Assembly: GCF_006714895.1 (NCBI RefSeq)
Contig: NZ_VFME01000001.1
Location: 1 to 64,000, forward strand
DNA length: 64,000 nt
Direction: 5' to 3'
DNA from: Gramella sp. Hel_I_59
GTDB taxonomy: Bacteria; Bacteroidota; Bacteroidia; Flavobacteriales; Flavobacteriaceae
In this document: positions 26,053 through 37,200 of the stretch, piece after piece
Numbering within the stretch: the stretch's first letter is position 1
Layout of the letters: each line of letters opens with the position of its first letter
Position numbers and translations under genes: made by a program
The notes under the pieces: model-generated
Databases searched by the model: none
What the model was told of the DNA's origin: nothing
The model's input: the letters and a program-made list of their open reading frames with translations, nothing else

Positions 26053-28328
26053 TATTTCTGAAAATTAAGGGTTACTGTTTGTAGCTCTTCTGAATTGGTT
26101 CCAACCATCAATCTGAACTCTCCTTCTTCAGCTTCCCACTTTTCCTGAGCGGTATAAAACTGAAGCATCTCTTCTGAAATTTCAAACTCTACAGTTTTAG
26201 TTTCACCCGCTTCCAGTTCGATCATCTCAAAACCTTTCAATTCCTTTACAGGTCTGCTCGTGCTAGCCACCATATCACGCACATATAATTGCACAACTTC
26301 TTTTCCTTTGGTATCACCAGAATTTGTAACTGCAACACTCAAAGTCGCAGTTTCACCTGAAGTTAGTATAGCTGAACTCAAAGTTGGTTTTGCGTAATCG
26401 AAAGCTGTGTAACTAAGCCCATAACCGAATGGAAATAAAGGTCCGTTTTCAATATCTGTATAATGCGAGTAGGTCACATGCTGTTCGCTGTATGGTCTTC
26501 CTGTGTTTTTGTAATTATAATACAATGGCTCCTGTCCCACAGCTCTAGGAAAAGAAACCGGTAATTTCCCGGAAGGATTATATTTTCCAAGAAGTACATC
26601 TGCAATTGCATTTCCACTTTCGGATCCAAGCTGCCAGGCTTCCACGATAGCAGGGATATTTTCAGCAGACCAGCTTAACTCCATTGGTCTTCCATTTATA
26701 AGTACCAGAACGATATTCTTATTTACATCGTAAACTTTTTTCAAAAGCTCTAGTTGCAGTCCGGCGAAACCAATATTTGCCTGACTTCTACCTTCCCCAG
26801 ATTGAAATGCATCTTCACCAAGTACCATGACCACCACCTCAGCGTCTCTGGCATTTTTAACTGCCTCACCCATTCCTGTAGTATCGGTCTTGTTGATCTT
26901 GAGCGGCATTAGAAAGCTACGCTCTCCCATCCCTAACTTTACTCCTTCAGAATAAACAATATCAGAGTCTGGTAATTGGTTTTTTAAACCCTCTACTACA
27001 GATACTGCAGAGTTCGCTTCACCCTGTGCTCTCCAGTTTCCAATTGGCGTGTCCTTGTCATTAGCAAGCGGACCAATCACCGCGATCTTTCCTGCGGAAG
27101 CTGACATTGGCAAAAGATCGTTCTCATTCTTCAGAAGAACAATGGATTTTCTGGCAATATCACGTGCTGTTTCAAGATGTTGCTCATAAGGCACATCCTT
27201 TTTTACTTCAGCATTGATATAACGATAAGGATCTTCGAAAAGACCCATCATAAATTTAACTCTCAGGATTCTGCGAACTGCATCATTGATAAGCTCTTCA
27301 TCAACTTTTCCTTCAGCAACCAATTGCTCCAGTCCGGCCTGATAAGCTCCGCCTTCCATATCCATGTCGCTTCCTGCTTTTACAGCAATTTCTGCAGCAT
27401 GAACTTTGTCGCGGGCAAATCCATGAGGTATCATTTCTGAAATAGAACCCCAGTCTGAAACTATAAATCCATCCCAACCCCATTCAGTTTTTAGTAACTC
27501 GCGCTGAAGGCTTTCACTACCAGTCGCAGGAATACCGTCAATCGTGTTGAAGGCATTCATAAAAGTTGCAGCTCCAGCATCTGCCGCAGCTTTAAACGGT
27601 GGCAGAATGACATTATGAAGTTCGTTCTTACCAATATTCACGGTGTTATAATCCTTTCCACCTTCAGCAAAACCATATCCAGCAAAATGCTTAGCGGTTG
27701 CTGCGATCGTATTAGGATTTGCAAGGTCATCTCCCTGGTATCCATTTACTTTGGCAACTGCAACCTGAGAGGTTAAATAAGGATCTTCCCCGGAACCTTC
27801 CATGATTCGTCCCCAGCGAGCATCGCGTGAAACATCGATCATTGGCGAAAACGTCCAGTTCACACCTTCTGCGACAGATTCTAAAGCGGCAATTCGAGCC
27901 GACTCCTCTGCAGCTTCCATATCCCAACTGGCAGTTTCTGCCAACGGCACCGGAAAAATTGTTTTGTATCCATGGATCACATCATATCCAAAAATAATCG
28001 GAATCTTGATACGTGAATTTTCCATGTTCAGCTTTTGTGCTTTTTCGGTCGCTTCTACTGAAAGAACATTCAGCATAGATCCAACCAGACCTTTTTTAAG
28101 TCTGTCTTCTTTTTGTTTATTACCGGTTTCAGAAGCGGGTCCTGTAAGATCCCAACTTCCGTTGTACTGGATCATCTGGCCTACTTTCTCTTCCAGGGTC
28201 ATAATGTTTAAAACCGAATCTACTTTGGCTTCGACATTCTTTACCGAACTTTTGAGACCTGATTCCTGGGCATGGAGCCCTATGGTCCCAAGCACGAGTG
28301 AAAGGGTACTTAAGAATAACTTTCTCAT
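26052..28328 (-). CDS. GH3 family beta-glucosidase
   Basis: 758 residues with a signal peptide ending near LHAQ (residue 21), so probably periplasmic. Three-domain GH3 layout: a TIM-like barrel with TAKHFAGYG near 211-219 and the nucleophile Asp292 in GFIVSDWGS, an alpha/beta sandwich, then a fibronectin III-like C-terminal domain. This is the BglX type, which removes glucose from the non-reducing end of beta-linked oligosaccharides. In the PUL it would finish digestion of beta-1,3-gluco-oligosaccharides brought in by SusC/SusD. A hairpin with T-run lies just upstream, so its expression may be lower than that of the proximal genes. Confidence 0.95.
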   Translation of the reverse strand: MRKLFLSTLSLVLGTIGLHAQESGLKSSVKNVEAKVDSVLNIMTLEEKVGQMIQYNGSWDLTGPASETGNKQKEDRLKKGLVGSMLNVLSVEATEKAQKLNMENSRIKIPIIFGYDVIHGYKTIFPVPLAETASWDMEAAEESARIAALESVAEGVNWTFSPMIDVSRDARWGRIMEGSGEDPYLTSQVAVAKVNGYQGDDLANPNTIAATAKHFAGYGFAEGGKDYNTVNIGKNELHNVILPPFKAAADAGAATFMNAFNTIDGIPATGSESLQRELLKTEWGWDGFIVSDWGSISEMIPHGFARDKVHAAEIAVKAGSDMDMEGGAYQAGLEQLVAEGKVDEELINDAVRRILRVKFMMGLFEDPYRYINAEVKKDVPYEQHLETARDIARKSIVLLKNENDLLPMSASAGKIAVIGPLANDKDTPIGNWRAQGEANSAVSVVEGLKNQLPDSDIVYSEGVKLGMGERSFLMPLKINKTDTTGMGEAVKNARDAEVVVMVLGEDAFQSGEGRSQANIGFAGLQLELLKKVYDVNKNIVLVLINGRPMELSWSAENIPAIVEAWQLGSESGNAIADVLLGKYNPSGKLPVSFPRAVGQEPLYYNYKNTGRPYSEQHVTYSHYTDIENGPLFPFGYGLSYTAFDYAKPTLSSAILTSGETATLSVAVTNSGDTKGKEVVQLYVRDMVASTSRPVKELKGFEMIELEAGETKTVEFEISEEMLQFYTAQEKWEAEEGEFRLMVGTNSEELQTVTLNFQK

Positions 28329-28344
28329 AATCTTAAAAAATAAA

Positions 28345-28369
28345 TCCCGGAACCTGAAAGATCCCGGGA
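28345..28369 (-). terminator. Terminator-like hairpin inside the PUL operon
   Basis: On the minus strand TCCCGG pairs with CCGGGA around a 13-base loop and is followed by TTTATTTTTT. It sits between the GH16 lipoprotein and GH3, so partial termination could reduce the distal genes. Confidence 0.6.
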
Positions 28370-28386
28370 GTTGTTAGCTAAACAAA

Positions 28387-30036
28387 CTATTTATATACTC
28401 TGATGTAATCCACTTCCATAGAAGCTTCGCTAAATTCTGCAGGGATATTACCGCCAAGTGCGCCACCCATTGCTACATTCATAATCAGGAAGAAATCCTT
28501 GTTGAACGGCAGAGAAGATTCATTGGTAAACGTAAAGTTCACCTCGTTATCTACCAGAAAAGTGATTTCATCTGCTGTCCATTCTACGGCATATGTATGC
28601 CACTCTGTAGCTGCAAATTGAATATCGGTTGCTTCGAAAATTGCATTACCGCCGGAATTTCCAGGGAAATGTAATGCTGAAGAAACTTCATTTGGTTTGT
28701 TACCTACAAATTCCATGATGTCGATCTCACCGGTAGCAGGCCATCCAACTACATCAAAATCGGCTCCAAGCATCCAGATCGCTGGCCATGTTCCACCACC
28801 TTCAGGCATCTTGGCACGAGCTTCTACACGACCGTAAGTCACTTCAAACTTGTCCATAGTAGTAATTCTTGCAGAAGTGAAATCAAATCCGCTCTCAGCT
28901 TCTCTTCGAGCTGTAATAACAAGACTTCCGTCTGCTACAGACACATTATCTTCAGTATAATATTGTACTTCGCCATTACCCCAACCATTAGTTCCGTTTC
29001 CGGTTTCGTAGTTCCAGATAGTAGTATCCAGTGCATCGCCATCAAATTCATCGCTCCAGAAGATTTCATTGAATTGAGAAACAAATGCTTCTTCTTCCTC
29101 TTCTTCTCCTCCAGTACCAGCTTGTTGCTGCTCAAAAGGAGTAGTTGTGAATTTAAGATACCAGGCAAGATCAGGATTGCTTCCTGGAATTGCTCTTACA
29201 TACATGGTATTTTCAGTAATACTTAGAACCTCATAGTTACTTGCTCCAATGTAATAGCTCATAAATCCACCGCCACCTAATTGGATTTCAGTTCCAGTCG
29301 TAGCATCTGCAGGAACTCCATTTTCTGCCGGAGCCAGGGTAACAGACTTATCGCCAGAAGTATCGTAATCGATACATTCATCCTGACCACCGCCGCCACC
29401 AAACTCGGTTACGTAGTCTACATTGAAAAACGTTTGACCCATGTTGTCCTGATTGTATGTGATATTCTCACCATTTTCAGTAAAAGTCAGCTCATCTGTA
29501 TAAAAACATGAAGAGATCTCATCACCCGCTTTTTCGAATGGTGCTGCCTGATAAAATTCAGGAAAAGCACTAGCAACTCCGTCTGCTACAAAATTGGGTC
29601 CTACTCCAAGATGTCCAGCTTCAACTGCCGCAACATACCAGGTTTTAGAACTTCCTCCAGTAAGGAATTGTTTAGTATCAGGATCATTAAAATCACTTTC
29701 AACTTCAACTTCCAGAGACATGGAGCTACTAACACCACCTTTACCGTAGGCTACTACGGTTACCAGGTACGTATTCAGTCCTGTTCTGGTGAAACGTTTT
29801 GTATAGTTTCCACTTGGAGCAACAGCAGAAGAGCCATCGCTAAAGTTGTATTCATATGTGATCGCATCGTTGGCGGTAGCATTAAACTCTACCATCCCAG
29901 AGCCATCGTCACTAATATTTGTACTCACCTGAAGATCTGTAGGAACTACGATCGTATCGAGGGTGAGATCATCTTCCTGGCAACTCATGATAAAGAGAGT
30001 TGCAAACAGGAAGCTTATTAATTTAATATATCTCAT
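28387..30036 (-). CDS. GH16 surface lipoprotein with PKD-like domain
   Basis: 549 residues. The lipobox LFIMSC makes Cys19 the lipid anchor, followed by acidic QEDD, which fits the surface-export signal of Bacteroidota lipoproteins. Order: PKD-like domain (32-112), a middle domain of about 180 residues (120-300) containing SKTWYVAAVEAGHLGVG and a Gly-rich patch, an acidic linker GTGGEEEEEE, then GH16 (320-549). Catalytic residues Glu437, Asp439 and Glu442 are in GEIDIME. It would be the outer-surface endo-glucanase that cuts laminarin before import. The final YIRVYK strand is typical of GH16. Confidence 0.94.
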   Translation of the reverse strand: MRYIKLISFLFATLFIMSCQEDDLTLDTIVVPTDLQVSTNISDDGSGMVEFNATANDAITYEYNFSDGSSAVAPSGNYTKRFTRTGLNTYLVTVVAYGKGGVSSSMSLEVEVESDFNDPDTKQFLTGGSSKTWYVAAVEAGHLGVGPNFVADGVASAFPEFYQAAPFEKAGDEISSCFYTDELTFTENGENITYNQDNMGQTFFNVDYVTEFGGGGGQDECIDYDTSGDKSVTLAPAENGVPADATTGTEIQLGGGGFMSYYIGASNYEVLSITENTMYVRAIPGSNPDLAWYLKFTTTPFEQQQAGTGGEEEEEEAFVSQFNEIFWSDEFDGDALDTTIWNYETGNGTNGWGNGEVQYYTEDNVSVADGSLVITARREAESGFDFTSARITTMDKFEVTYGRVEARAKMPEGGGTWPAIWMLGADFDVVGWPATGEIDIMEFVGNKPNEVSSALHFPGNSGGNAIFEATDIQFAATEWHTYAVEWTADEITFLVDNEVNFTFTNESSLPFNKDFFLIMNVAMGGALGGNIPAEFSEASMEVDYIRVYK

Positions 30037-30050
30037 AGTTTTTCTTTTTT

Positions 30051-32735
30051 CTAGTTCTGTTCGATATCGTCTATATAGAATTCACCAGCGGTAAATTCAG
30101 CAAAGGCAAGAAAGAGTGATACCTCATCAAATTGTCCATTAGGTACTGCAGGCTGCCCATTATTCGCATCGTCATTCGTGACAAAACTGTTTCTTGCATC
30201 ATTAGCGAAGTCAAAAGTTAGTTCTTCCCAACCTGTTCCGCCGTGACTAACCTCAACCTCTACAGCTCTTTCTCCATTAACACCAGTCTCTAATTTGAAA
30301 ACTACCTGGTAAGCAATTTCAGAATAAACTTTCATGGTGATCGTTTTATTTGATCCTGAAAAGTCTATTGGTTCGTCCAATATGAAAGTAAGTGCCTCAT
30401 ATTGACCACCGCCATTGGTAACTTTTCCAACTGCATTTGCTGTGGCATTGATTCCTGATTGCTCAGGATTTGTAACTATCTCGAAAGGAACACTGTTAGC
30501 ACCAAGAGTGAAATCATCGCTTTCAAAGTCAAGTGGCAGAGCGAAATCTCCACTAGCTGAACCACCATCTGTACCACCTCCTGTAGAAGAATTCAAAGTA
30601 ATATTATCGAAATATGTAACAGATTCAGATGTTCTCACTTCAAAGTCTGGGAATACAACTAGTCCTGTAATGTCAGTATTGTTAGGATCTCCAATAACTC
30701 CAGAAAAGTCGAAAGTCAATTCTTCCCATTCATTCGTTTTAGTATTCGCTACCTTGATTTCTCCTGTGGAACCTCCGGCTCCATTCTCGAACTTAATTCC
30801 TACATCACTAATCTTACTCTTCCAAACCCATACTTTCACGATACTATTAGAAGCATCTAATGTAAATGGCGTATTGAGCGTGGTAACAGTACCAGCATAA
30901 GATTCTCCGTCAGGTCGTGCAGTAAATTTAGCAACGCTCATAGAAGTATTTCCAGTCATGTCAGGATTTGTGATAATTTCCAAAGCAGGATTGTCGCCGT
31001 TTTCGAAAACTCTCCAGCTTGAAGAAAGTCCACCATTCGCGGCAGATTCGAAATCTACCGGGAAGCTTGTTGTTGTAGCAGCTGGTTCTCCACCATCTGT
31101 ACCTTCACCTTGCATGATATCATCAAAATAATAAACTGAACCATCACCTGCTGGTTGTGCAGCATCATCAAACTCAGGGAAGATTACGAACTTATCGTAA
31201 CCATCAGCCGGATCTACTAATGCTGAGAAATCATAAGTTAAAGTAACCCATTGGTTTGCTTCAGTAATTGTTTCATCAATGAAAACATTTGCAGGGTTTT
31301 CTTCCCCTTCTTTTTCCAACTGGAATCTTACATTAATTCCTGCTTTTGGAGACCACATTTTAAAACTGAATGTAGTTCCCTGTGATAGATCTATATTTTG
31401 AGGGAAGATTTGGAAGATCCCTGAATACCATGGTGAACCTTCACCTTTTACAAATTCGTATACGGTAGCAGAATTATTTCCATTCATATCTGGATTAGCA
31501 ATTGGAGTTCCAGTAACATTTCCACCTTCGAATACACCTGATAGTGTTGTGTTATCTTCAAAACCTATTGGAAGATTTTCAGCAGCCATTGGAGCTCCGG
31601 TAACATCGCCATCACGCATTAGATCATCAACATAGAAAGTTCCAGCTGTAGAACCACCCTGGTCAAGAAATAAAGATATTCTATCAAACTGACCATCTGG
31701 AACAATCGCAGCTCCACCAGTGTCATTATTATCTATATAACTTGTAGTGGCATCTGTAGCGAAATTGAAGGTTAAGGTTTCCCATCCTGTACCACCGTGC
31801 TGTGCATCAACTTCGTTTGATCGCTCATCGTTCACACCAGTTTCTAATTTAAGAAGTACTGGAAAAGCTACTTCAGAATAAATTTTTACTGTAAGTGTTT
31901 TATTATCACCAGAAAAGTCCACGGCTTCACCAAGATTGAAGGTCACACCTTCAAATTGAGCTCCTGCCTTTGTGATAGCACCAACCATAGATTCTGTATC
32001 GTTAGTTCCAGATAATTGGGGATTTGCAACGATCTCGAAAGCAGTCTCTGCAGCTCCAAATGGAGTTACTGCATATCCAACAAGGGGATCATCAAATGTT
32101 ACTGGTAATTTTAAAGGATCTGAAGCCTCAGGTACTTCAACTTCTACAGTTTCTTCTGCAGTCGCTGCACCAGCTCCTTTAGCTACCACTCTAATTGTAT
32201 AAGTTCCAGCCGCAGCATAAGTATAAGAGATAGTTTCTCCTGGCATTAACTGAGTTGGCTCCTCATCGTCTGTATCTCCAAAATACACATCAAAACTTGC
32301 TGCATTGTCTGCCGTTGCGCTTACCTCTACCATTGCCGGGTTTGCGGGTAACTGGTTTACATTCACTTCCAGATTCTCCGGAGCTTTAAATGCGATAGTT
32401 AGACGTTGATTAAACTCGCTGGTTAGACCAGTAGAGCCTACAGCAACAACTTTTACTAGGTAAACACCCTCATCGTACACAGTAGTTGCAGTTTCTCCGT
32501 TGGCAAGTTCAGCGGTTTCTCCATTTCCAAAGTCAACCTGAAAAGTCTGAGCACCCACTCCACTAGGAGTAATAGTTACCGTACCGGTATCATCCTGGCT
32601 AATATCAAAATCTGCTGTTACATCTGTTGGAGCAGAGATTTCCTGGAACGCGTAGTTCGTAATTTCATCATCTTCACATCCTGTAAAAAGCAGAAGCGAG
32701 ATGGTAAGCATTGCTAAAATTCTGAATATTTTCAT
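30051..32735 (-). CDS. Surface glycan-binding lipoprotein with PKD and four CBM-like modules
   Basis: 894 residues. The lipobox LLLFTGC (Cys20) is followed by EDDE, suggesting surface display. Two PKD-like domains (about 35-115 and 118-202) precede four beta-sandwich modules starting near 209, 385, 555 and 733. The first and last modules are close copies (FSGDNKTLTVKIYSE, ETGVN-ER, HGGTGWE, DGQFD-ISLFL). The two central ones form a second pair (FDFS, FPEFD/FPDFE, YFDDI/YFDNI). No catalytic glutamate motif is present. As the third gene after SusC and SusD it is most likely the glycan-binding protein of the laminarin system. Confidence 0.85.
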   Translation of the reverse strand: MKIFRILAMLTISLLLFTGCEDDEITNYAFQEISAPTDVTADFDISQDDTGTVTITPSGVGAQTFQVDFGNGETAELANGETATTVYDEGVYLVKVVAVGSTGLTSEFNQRLTIAFKAPENLEVNVNQLPANPAMVEVSATADNAASFDVYFGDTDDEEPTQLMPGETISYTYAAAGTYTIRVVAKGAGAATAEETVEVEVPEASDPLKLPVTFDDPLVGYAVTPFGAAETAFEIVANPQLSGTNDTESMVGAITKAGAQFEGVTFNLGEAVDFSGDNKTLTVKIYSEVAFPVLLKLETGVNDERSNEVDAQHGGTGWETLTFNFATDATTSYIDNNDTGGAAIVPDGQFDRISLFLDQGGSTAGTFYVDDLMRDGDVTGAPMAAENLPIGFEDNTTLSGVFEGGNVTGTPIANPDMNGNNSATVYEFVKGEGSPWYSGIFQIFPQNIDLSQGTTFSFKMWSPKAGINVRFQLEKEGEENPANVFIDETITEANQWVTLTYDFSALVDPADGYDKFVIFPEFDDAAQPAGDGSVYYFDDIMQGEGTDGGEPAATTTSFPVDFESAANGGLSSSWRVFENGDNPALEIITNPDMTGNTSMSVAKFTARPDGESYAGTVTTLNTPFTLDASNSIVKVWVWKSKISDVGIKFENGAGGSTGEIKVANTKTNEWEELTFDFSGVIGDPNNTDITGLVVFPDFEVRTSESVTYFDNITLNSSTGGGTDGGSASGDFALPLDFESDDFTLGANSVPFEIVTNPEQSGINATANAVGKVTNGGGQYEALTFILDEPIDFSGSNKTITMKVYSEIAYQVVFKLETGVNGERAVEVEVSHGGTGWEELTFDFANDARNSFVTNDDANNGQPAVPNGQFDEVSLFLAFAEFTAGEFYIDDIEQN

Positions 32736-32759
32736 TTTTATTCTTTTTAATGGTAGTTT

Positions 32760-34232
32760 TTAGTATCCTGGATTTTGCTCCCAATTGTTTCCTGCAAGCT
32801 CAATTTCGATAGCCGGGATAGGGAATAATTCGTGTTTTCCTGTAACGAAACCGTCGATTTCATCTGCTGCTCTTCCTGTTCTTACCAGGTCGAAGAAACG
32901 ATGTCCTTCTCCTACAAGTTCCAGTCTGCGATCTTCATAGATCTGATTTAGCAGATTATTTCCAGAAAATGAAACATCTTCCAGTCCTGCTCTGTCTCTT
33001 ACTCTGTTCAAATAAGTTCTAGCACGATCTTCATTTCCAGATTTAAAATTAGCTTCCGAAGCCATTAGTAGCACATCAGCGAAACGAATTGAGCGGTAGT
33101 TATTTGGATTTGTAAGGTTTTGGTCACCGGTATTCAAATCCCCAGCTCTCGCGATATATTTTCTGTTATAATATCCAGTATGTTCGTATCCTATAGCATA
33201 GCTTGCTCCAGTTGCAGCAGCATGTGCTTCGATATCAAGAATAGCTACATCTTTACGAATATCATCATCTGAAAACTCGTCAACTACTTCTTGTACGGGA
33301 ACATTGAAACTAAATCCAGAATCAAATACAGCATCATCTGGATTAGGATAAGAAATGTTTCTTACACCATTAAATCCAACAGCCACATTTCCTTCTGAAC
33401 ATTGAAGACATCCAAAACCGGCACCTTCTTCATCTGAATACTGAACTTCAAAAATTGACTCCGCATTATTTTCACCTTCTGGCTCAAATATGAAGTTATA
33501 ATCCTGCACGAGAGAGTAAGGTCCACTAATAACAGGTTCGAAAACAGTAGCTGCTTCAGCAAATTTATTCTGAAATAAATAGGCTTTTCCAAGCAAAGCC
33601 TGAGCTGCTCCTGAAGTTACACGACCTTTTACGCTTTGTACAGCCGGAAGGTTTGCCGCAGCGAACATTAGATCCTGCTCAATCTGAGCATATACTTCAG
33701 CTCTTGGAGTTCTAGGAATATCGAATTGTTCTCCAAACTGGATTCTGTTATCTACCGCTAATGGCACATCTCCAAACCATTTTACCAGTTCGAAATAATA
33801 ATAAGCTCTTAGAAATCTTGCCTGAGCAACGATTTCAGTCTTACCTTCAAAGTCTAAAGCATCCTGAAATTCCAGTACGTAGTTTGCACGATTTACACCG
33901 GCGAACATCCAGCTCCAGATATCTCTTAATTGCTGGTTTACAGGAGTATGCTCCATATTGTCAATTTCCTGAATTCCAGGAGTATCGTTCGCACTCTCAC
34001 CACCCGCAAGGGTATTATCTGAAGCGATCTCGCCCAGCATCACATTAAGGTAAGTAGATTGAAGCAGGTCATAAGCTCCAACCAATGCAAGGTCATAATC
34101 TTCGGGTGTATTAAAGAAATCCTCAGAATTTTCATCCTGGCTGTCTACATCCACGAAGTCATCACTACATCCAGATAGCGCCAAAAAAGCAAAGGCGAGT
34201 ATCCAATTGATTGTATATAATTTCGTTCTCAT
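32760..34232 (-). CDS. SusD/RagB-family surface lipoprotein
   Basis: 490 residues. The signal sequence ends at LSGCSDDF, giving a lipidated Cys22 with an acidic export signal. The helical TPR-like SusD fold is indicated by typical segments: FLRAYYYFELVKWFGDVPL near 140, ALLGKAYLF near 215, FADVLLMASEA near 385 and YEDRRLELVGEGHRFFDLVRTG near 435. SusD forms the lid of the SusC transporter and binds the oligosaccharide. Its start lies 4 bases after the SusC stop, the universal SusCD order. In this PUL the ligand should be beta-1,3-glucan. Confidence 0.96.
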   Translation of the reverse strand: MRTKLYTINWILAFAFLALSGCSDDFVDVDSQDENSEDFFNTPEDYDLALVGAYDLLQSTYLNVMLGEIASDNTLAGGESANDTPGIQEIDNMEHTPVNQQLRDIWSWMFAGVNRANYVLEFQDALDFEGKTEIVAQARFLRAYYYFELVKWFGDVPLAVDNRIQFGEQFDIPRTPRAEVYAQIEQDLMFAAANLPAVQSVKGRVTSGAAQALLGKAYLFQNKFAEAATVFEPVISGPYSLVQDYNFIFEPEGENNAESIFEVQYSDEEGAGFGCLQCSEGNVAVGFNGVRNISYPNPDDAVFDSGFSFNVPVQEVVDEFSDDDIRKDVAILDIEAHAAATGASYAIGYEHTGYYNRKYIARAGDLNTGDQNLTNPNNYRSIRFADVLLMASEANFKSGNEDRARTYLNRVRDRAGLEDVSFSGNNLLNQIYEDRRLELVGEGHRFFDLVRTGRAADEIDGFVTGKHELFPIPAIEIELAGNNWEQNPGY

Positions 34233-34236
34233 CTAA

Positions 34237-37200
34237 TTAAAATTTCATATTAATTCCTAACATATAAATTCTTGGTACTGGATAGAATCCCTGGTCTATA
34301 CCACCACCAATTGGAGCTCCATTAGAAGCTGAAGGATCATACCCGCTGTATTCCGTAAGCGTAAAGGCATTATTTACTGAAGCGTATACTCTAAATTTTT
34401 CTACACCAGTATTTGCGATAAGATCTGAATCCAGTGTATATCCAACCTGTACGTTCTGTAATCTCAGGTAAGACCCATCTTCTACGAAGAAATCTGAAAA
34501 CTGGTTATTACTTGTAGCACCAATAGTCACTCTTGGGAAGCTATCTGTCGTTCCTGGTCCAGTCCATCTACCTAAGAAAGCATTAGTTCTATTCGTATTT
34601 GGCTGATTTCTTTCAAAGTTTCTTACGATCTCATTTCCGAGGGAAGCAAAAGCATATGCGTTAAAATCCCAGTTCTTGAAGGTGAATCCAATATTTGCAC
34701 CCATGGTAAGGTCTGGAATTGGATCTCCAATATCTGTTCTGTCATCACTATCTATAACACCATCACCGTTTTGATCTACAAAACGAATATCTCCTGGTGC
34801 AGCGTTCGCTTGCGTTGCAGCAGCATCAACTTCAGCTTGCGTCTGGAAAATTCCATTGGTTTCTAATCCATAGAAATACCCAATTGGTTTTCCTGGCTCC
34901 ATTCTGGATGGTGGTTCCTGTCCTATTCCAAAAACTCCTCCGGGAATGAACCCGCTTTCACTGTTTACGTAAAGCACTTCATTTTTAAGAGCTGTAAGGT
35001 TATAGTTTACATTGAACTTAAAATTATCGTTTACAACCTGATTGTATCCAATAGAGAATTCAAGTCCCTCGTTTTCAACTCCACCACCATTTACAAACGG
35101 TGCAGAAGATCCAGGAGCAGCAACTCCTAAAATTCCTGATACCTGCGGAATTACAAGAAGGTCTTCAGTTTTCTTTTTAAAATAATCGATAGTAACATCA
35201 ACACTGGAATTAAAGAACCTGGCATCAAGTCCAATATCAAGAGTCTTCTGCTTTTCCCATTTAATTTCAGGGTTTCCTAGAGCTCCACTTGCTTTTCCGA
35301 AGATAATTTCATCATCAAATACATACGCACCTTCTCCATTCAGCAAAGAGGCATATCTAAAAGCTGGAATTCTATCATTTCCAATAATCCCGTAACTACC
35401 TCTTAACTTCAAGAAGTTTAAAGCGCCGCTATCATTGATAAAATCTTCATCTGAAATTACCCAACCTACAGAAGCAGAAGGGAACCATCCAAATTTGTTT
35501 TCAGGACCAAAAGCAGTCGAACCATCACGTCTTATCAAACCAGAAAATAGATATTTTCCCTCATAGTCATATTGAACACGTGTGAAGTACGACAATAATC
35601 GAGTATCGAAAGTATCTCCACCGTTCTGATAGTTATCTACGATTTCCGCAGCATTTGAAACTCTAGCTGAGCCATATTCATTAGATGGAAGTTCAAATCC
35701 TGTTAAAGAAGCAAGATCTCCGGTAGTTTTAAAAACAGACATCCCCAATAACCACTTAAGATTATGATCACCAAAGCTGTCATTATAGGTTAAGAAGTTA
35801 TCCCAGGTATAATCTCTATAGATCTCAAAGTTCTCGGTAACATTGTTACGGTCTACGTTGAAAACCTTTCCAGATCCGTAAAAAACCTCTGGAGAGAAAT
35901 ATCTTCCATCAACTTCTGAATAATTGAACTGGAATTGAGTTTTCGCAGTTAGCTTATCCCAGATAGTATATTCCAGTCCACCAACACCACTAATTTTATC
36001 TACTCGTGTATCATTGAAAGAATCATTGATCTGGGCGAGTGGATTGATCACTTCATTTCCTAGCCCTTCAGCGAGAGAGAAATTTCCATCAGCATCTCGT
36101 ATAGGAATATTTGGATTCATGTTCACCGCATTAAAGAGTACAGAACCAAGTGCATTTTCAGCTAAAGTCTTACGGTTACTATTGGTATAGATACCTGATA
36201 AATTAAGTTTCAGGTTATCTATAATTTCAAGATTATAATTTACACGTCCTGTAAAACGATCATAATTGGACTTACTTCCACCAACGATACCATCCTGGTT
36301 AAAGTAAGATGCTCCAAAGGAATACTTTGATCGATCTCCACCACCAGAAATATTCAGGTTCATATCAGACATTGGTGCTGTTGTAAATACCTCATCCTGA
36401 TAATCTGTTCCTTCTCCAAGATTTCTATAATTTGGAAAAGGAGGATTCTGACCATCTGCTGCATAAGCTTCGTTTACGATAACCGCATATTCGGTTGCGT
36501 TCAAAGCAGGTAATCTTCGTGTAGTTTGTTGAACACCTGTATAAGCATCAAACTCTACCTGAAGATCTGCATTGTAAGAGCCCGTTTTAGTAGTAATAAG
36601 AATTACCCCGTTAGCAGCTCTTACTCCATATATACCAGCAGTTGCATCTTTCAACACATTAATGCTTTCAATATCGTTAGGGTTAATAACACTAAGATCT
36701 TCGATCACGTTACCATCTACAAGGATAAGAGGACGGTTATCACCATTGGTACTTATACCCCTAATGTTAATAGTGGATGCGCTTCCTGGAGAACCTGAAG
36801 TAGAGGTGATGTTCACCCCTGCTACTCTACCCTGTAAGGCTTGTTCCACACGTGCCGGGTTCAAATCCTCTATGGTTTCTGAACCTACTACGCTTACAGC
36901 ACCGGTTATTTCCTTTCTTGACTGAGTACCATACCCAATCACTACTACTTCATTTAATGCTTCTGAATCTGTTTGAAGCGTTACATTGATCGTTTGTTGA
37001 TCATTCACTGTAATTTCCTGGGTCTGAAAACCTAAATAACTGAACTGAAGTACATCTCCAGAGGAGATATTCTGCACCGTATAATTTCCGTCAAAATCTG
37101 TAGTAGTACCTCTTGACTCATTTTTTACGATAACATTTACTCCCAGTAAAGGCATTTTGTTCTCATCGGTGATGGTTCCGCTAACCGAAAACGATTGCGC

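Noticed and set aside
27802..28377. 191-residue open frame opposite GH3
   Set aside because: Antisense to a well-supported GH3 gene, with no protein-like pattern.
30415..30900. 161-residue open frame opposite the glycan-binding lipoprotein
   Set aside because: Long only because the repeated Thr/Gly/Asp-rich sense codons avoid stops in this frame.
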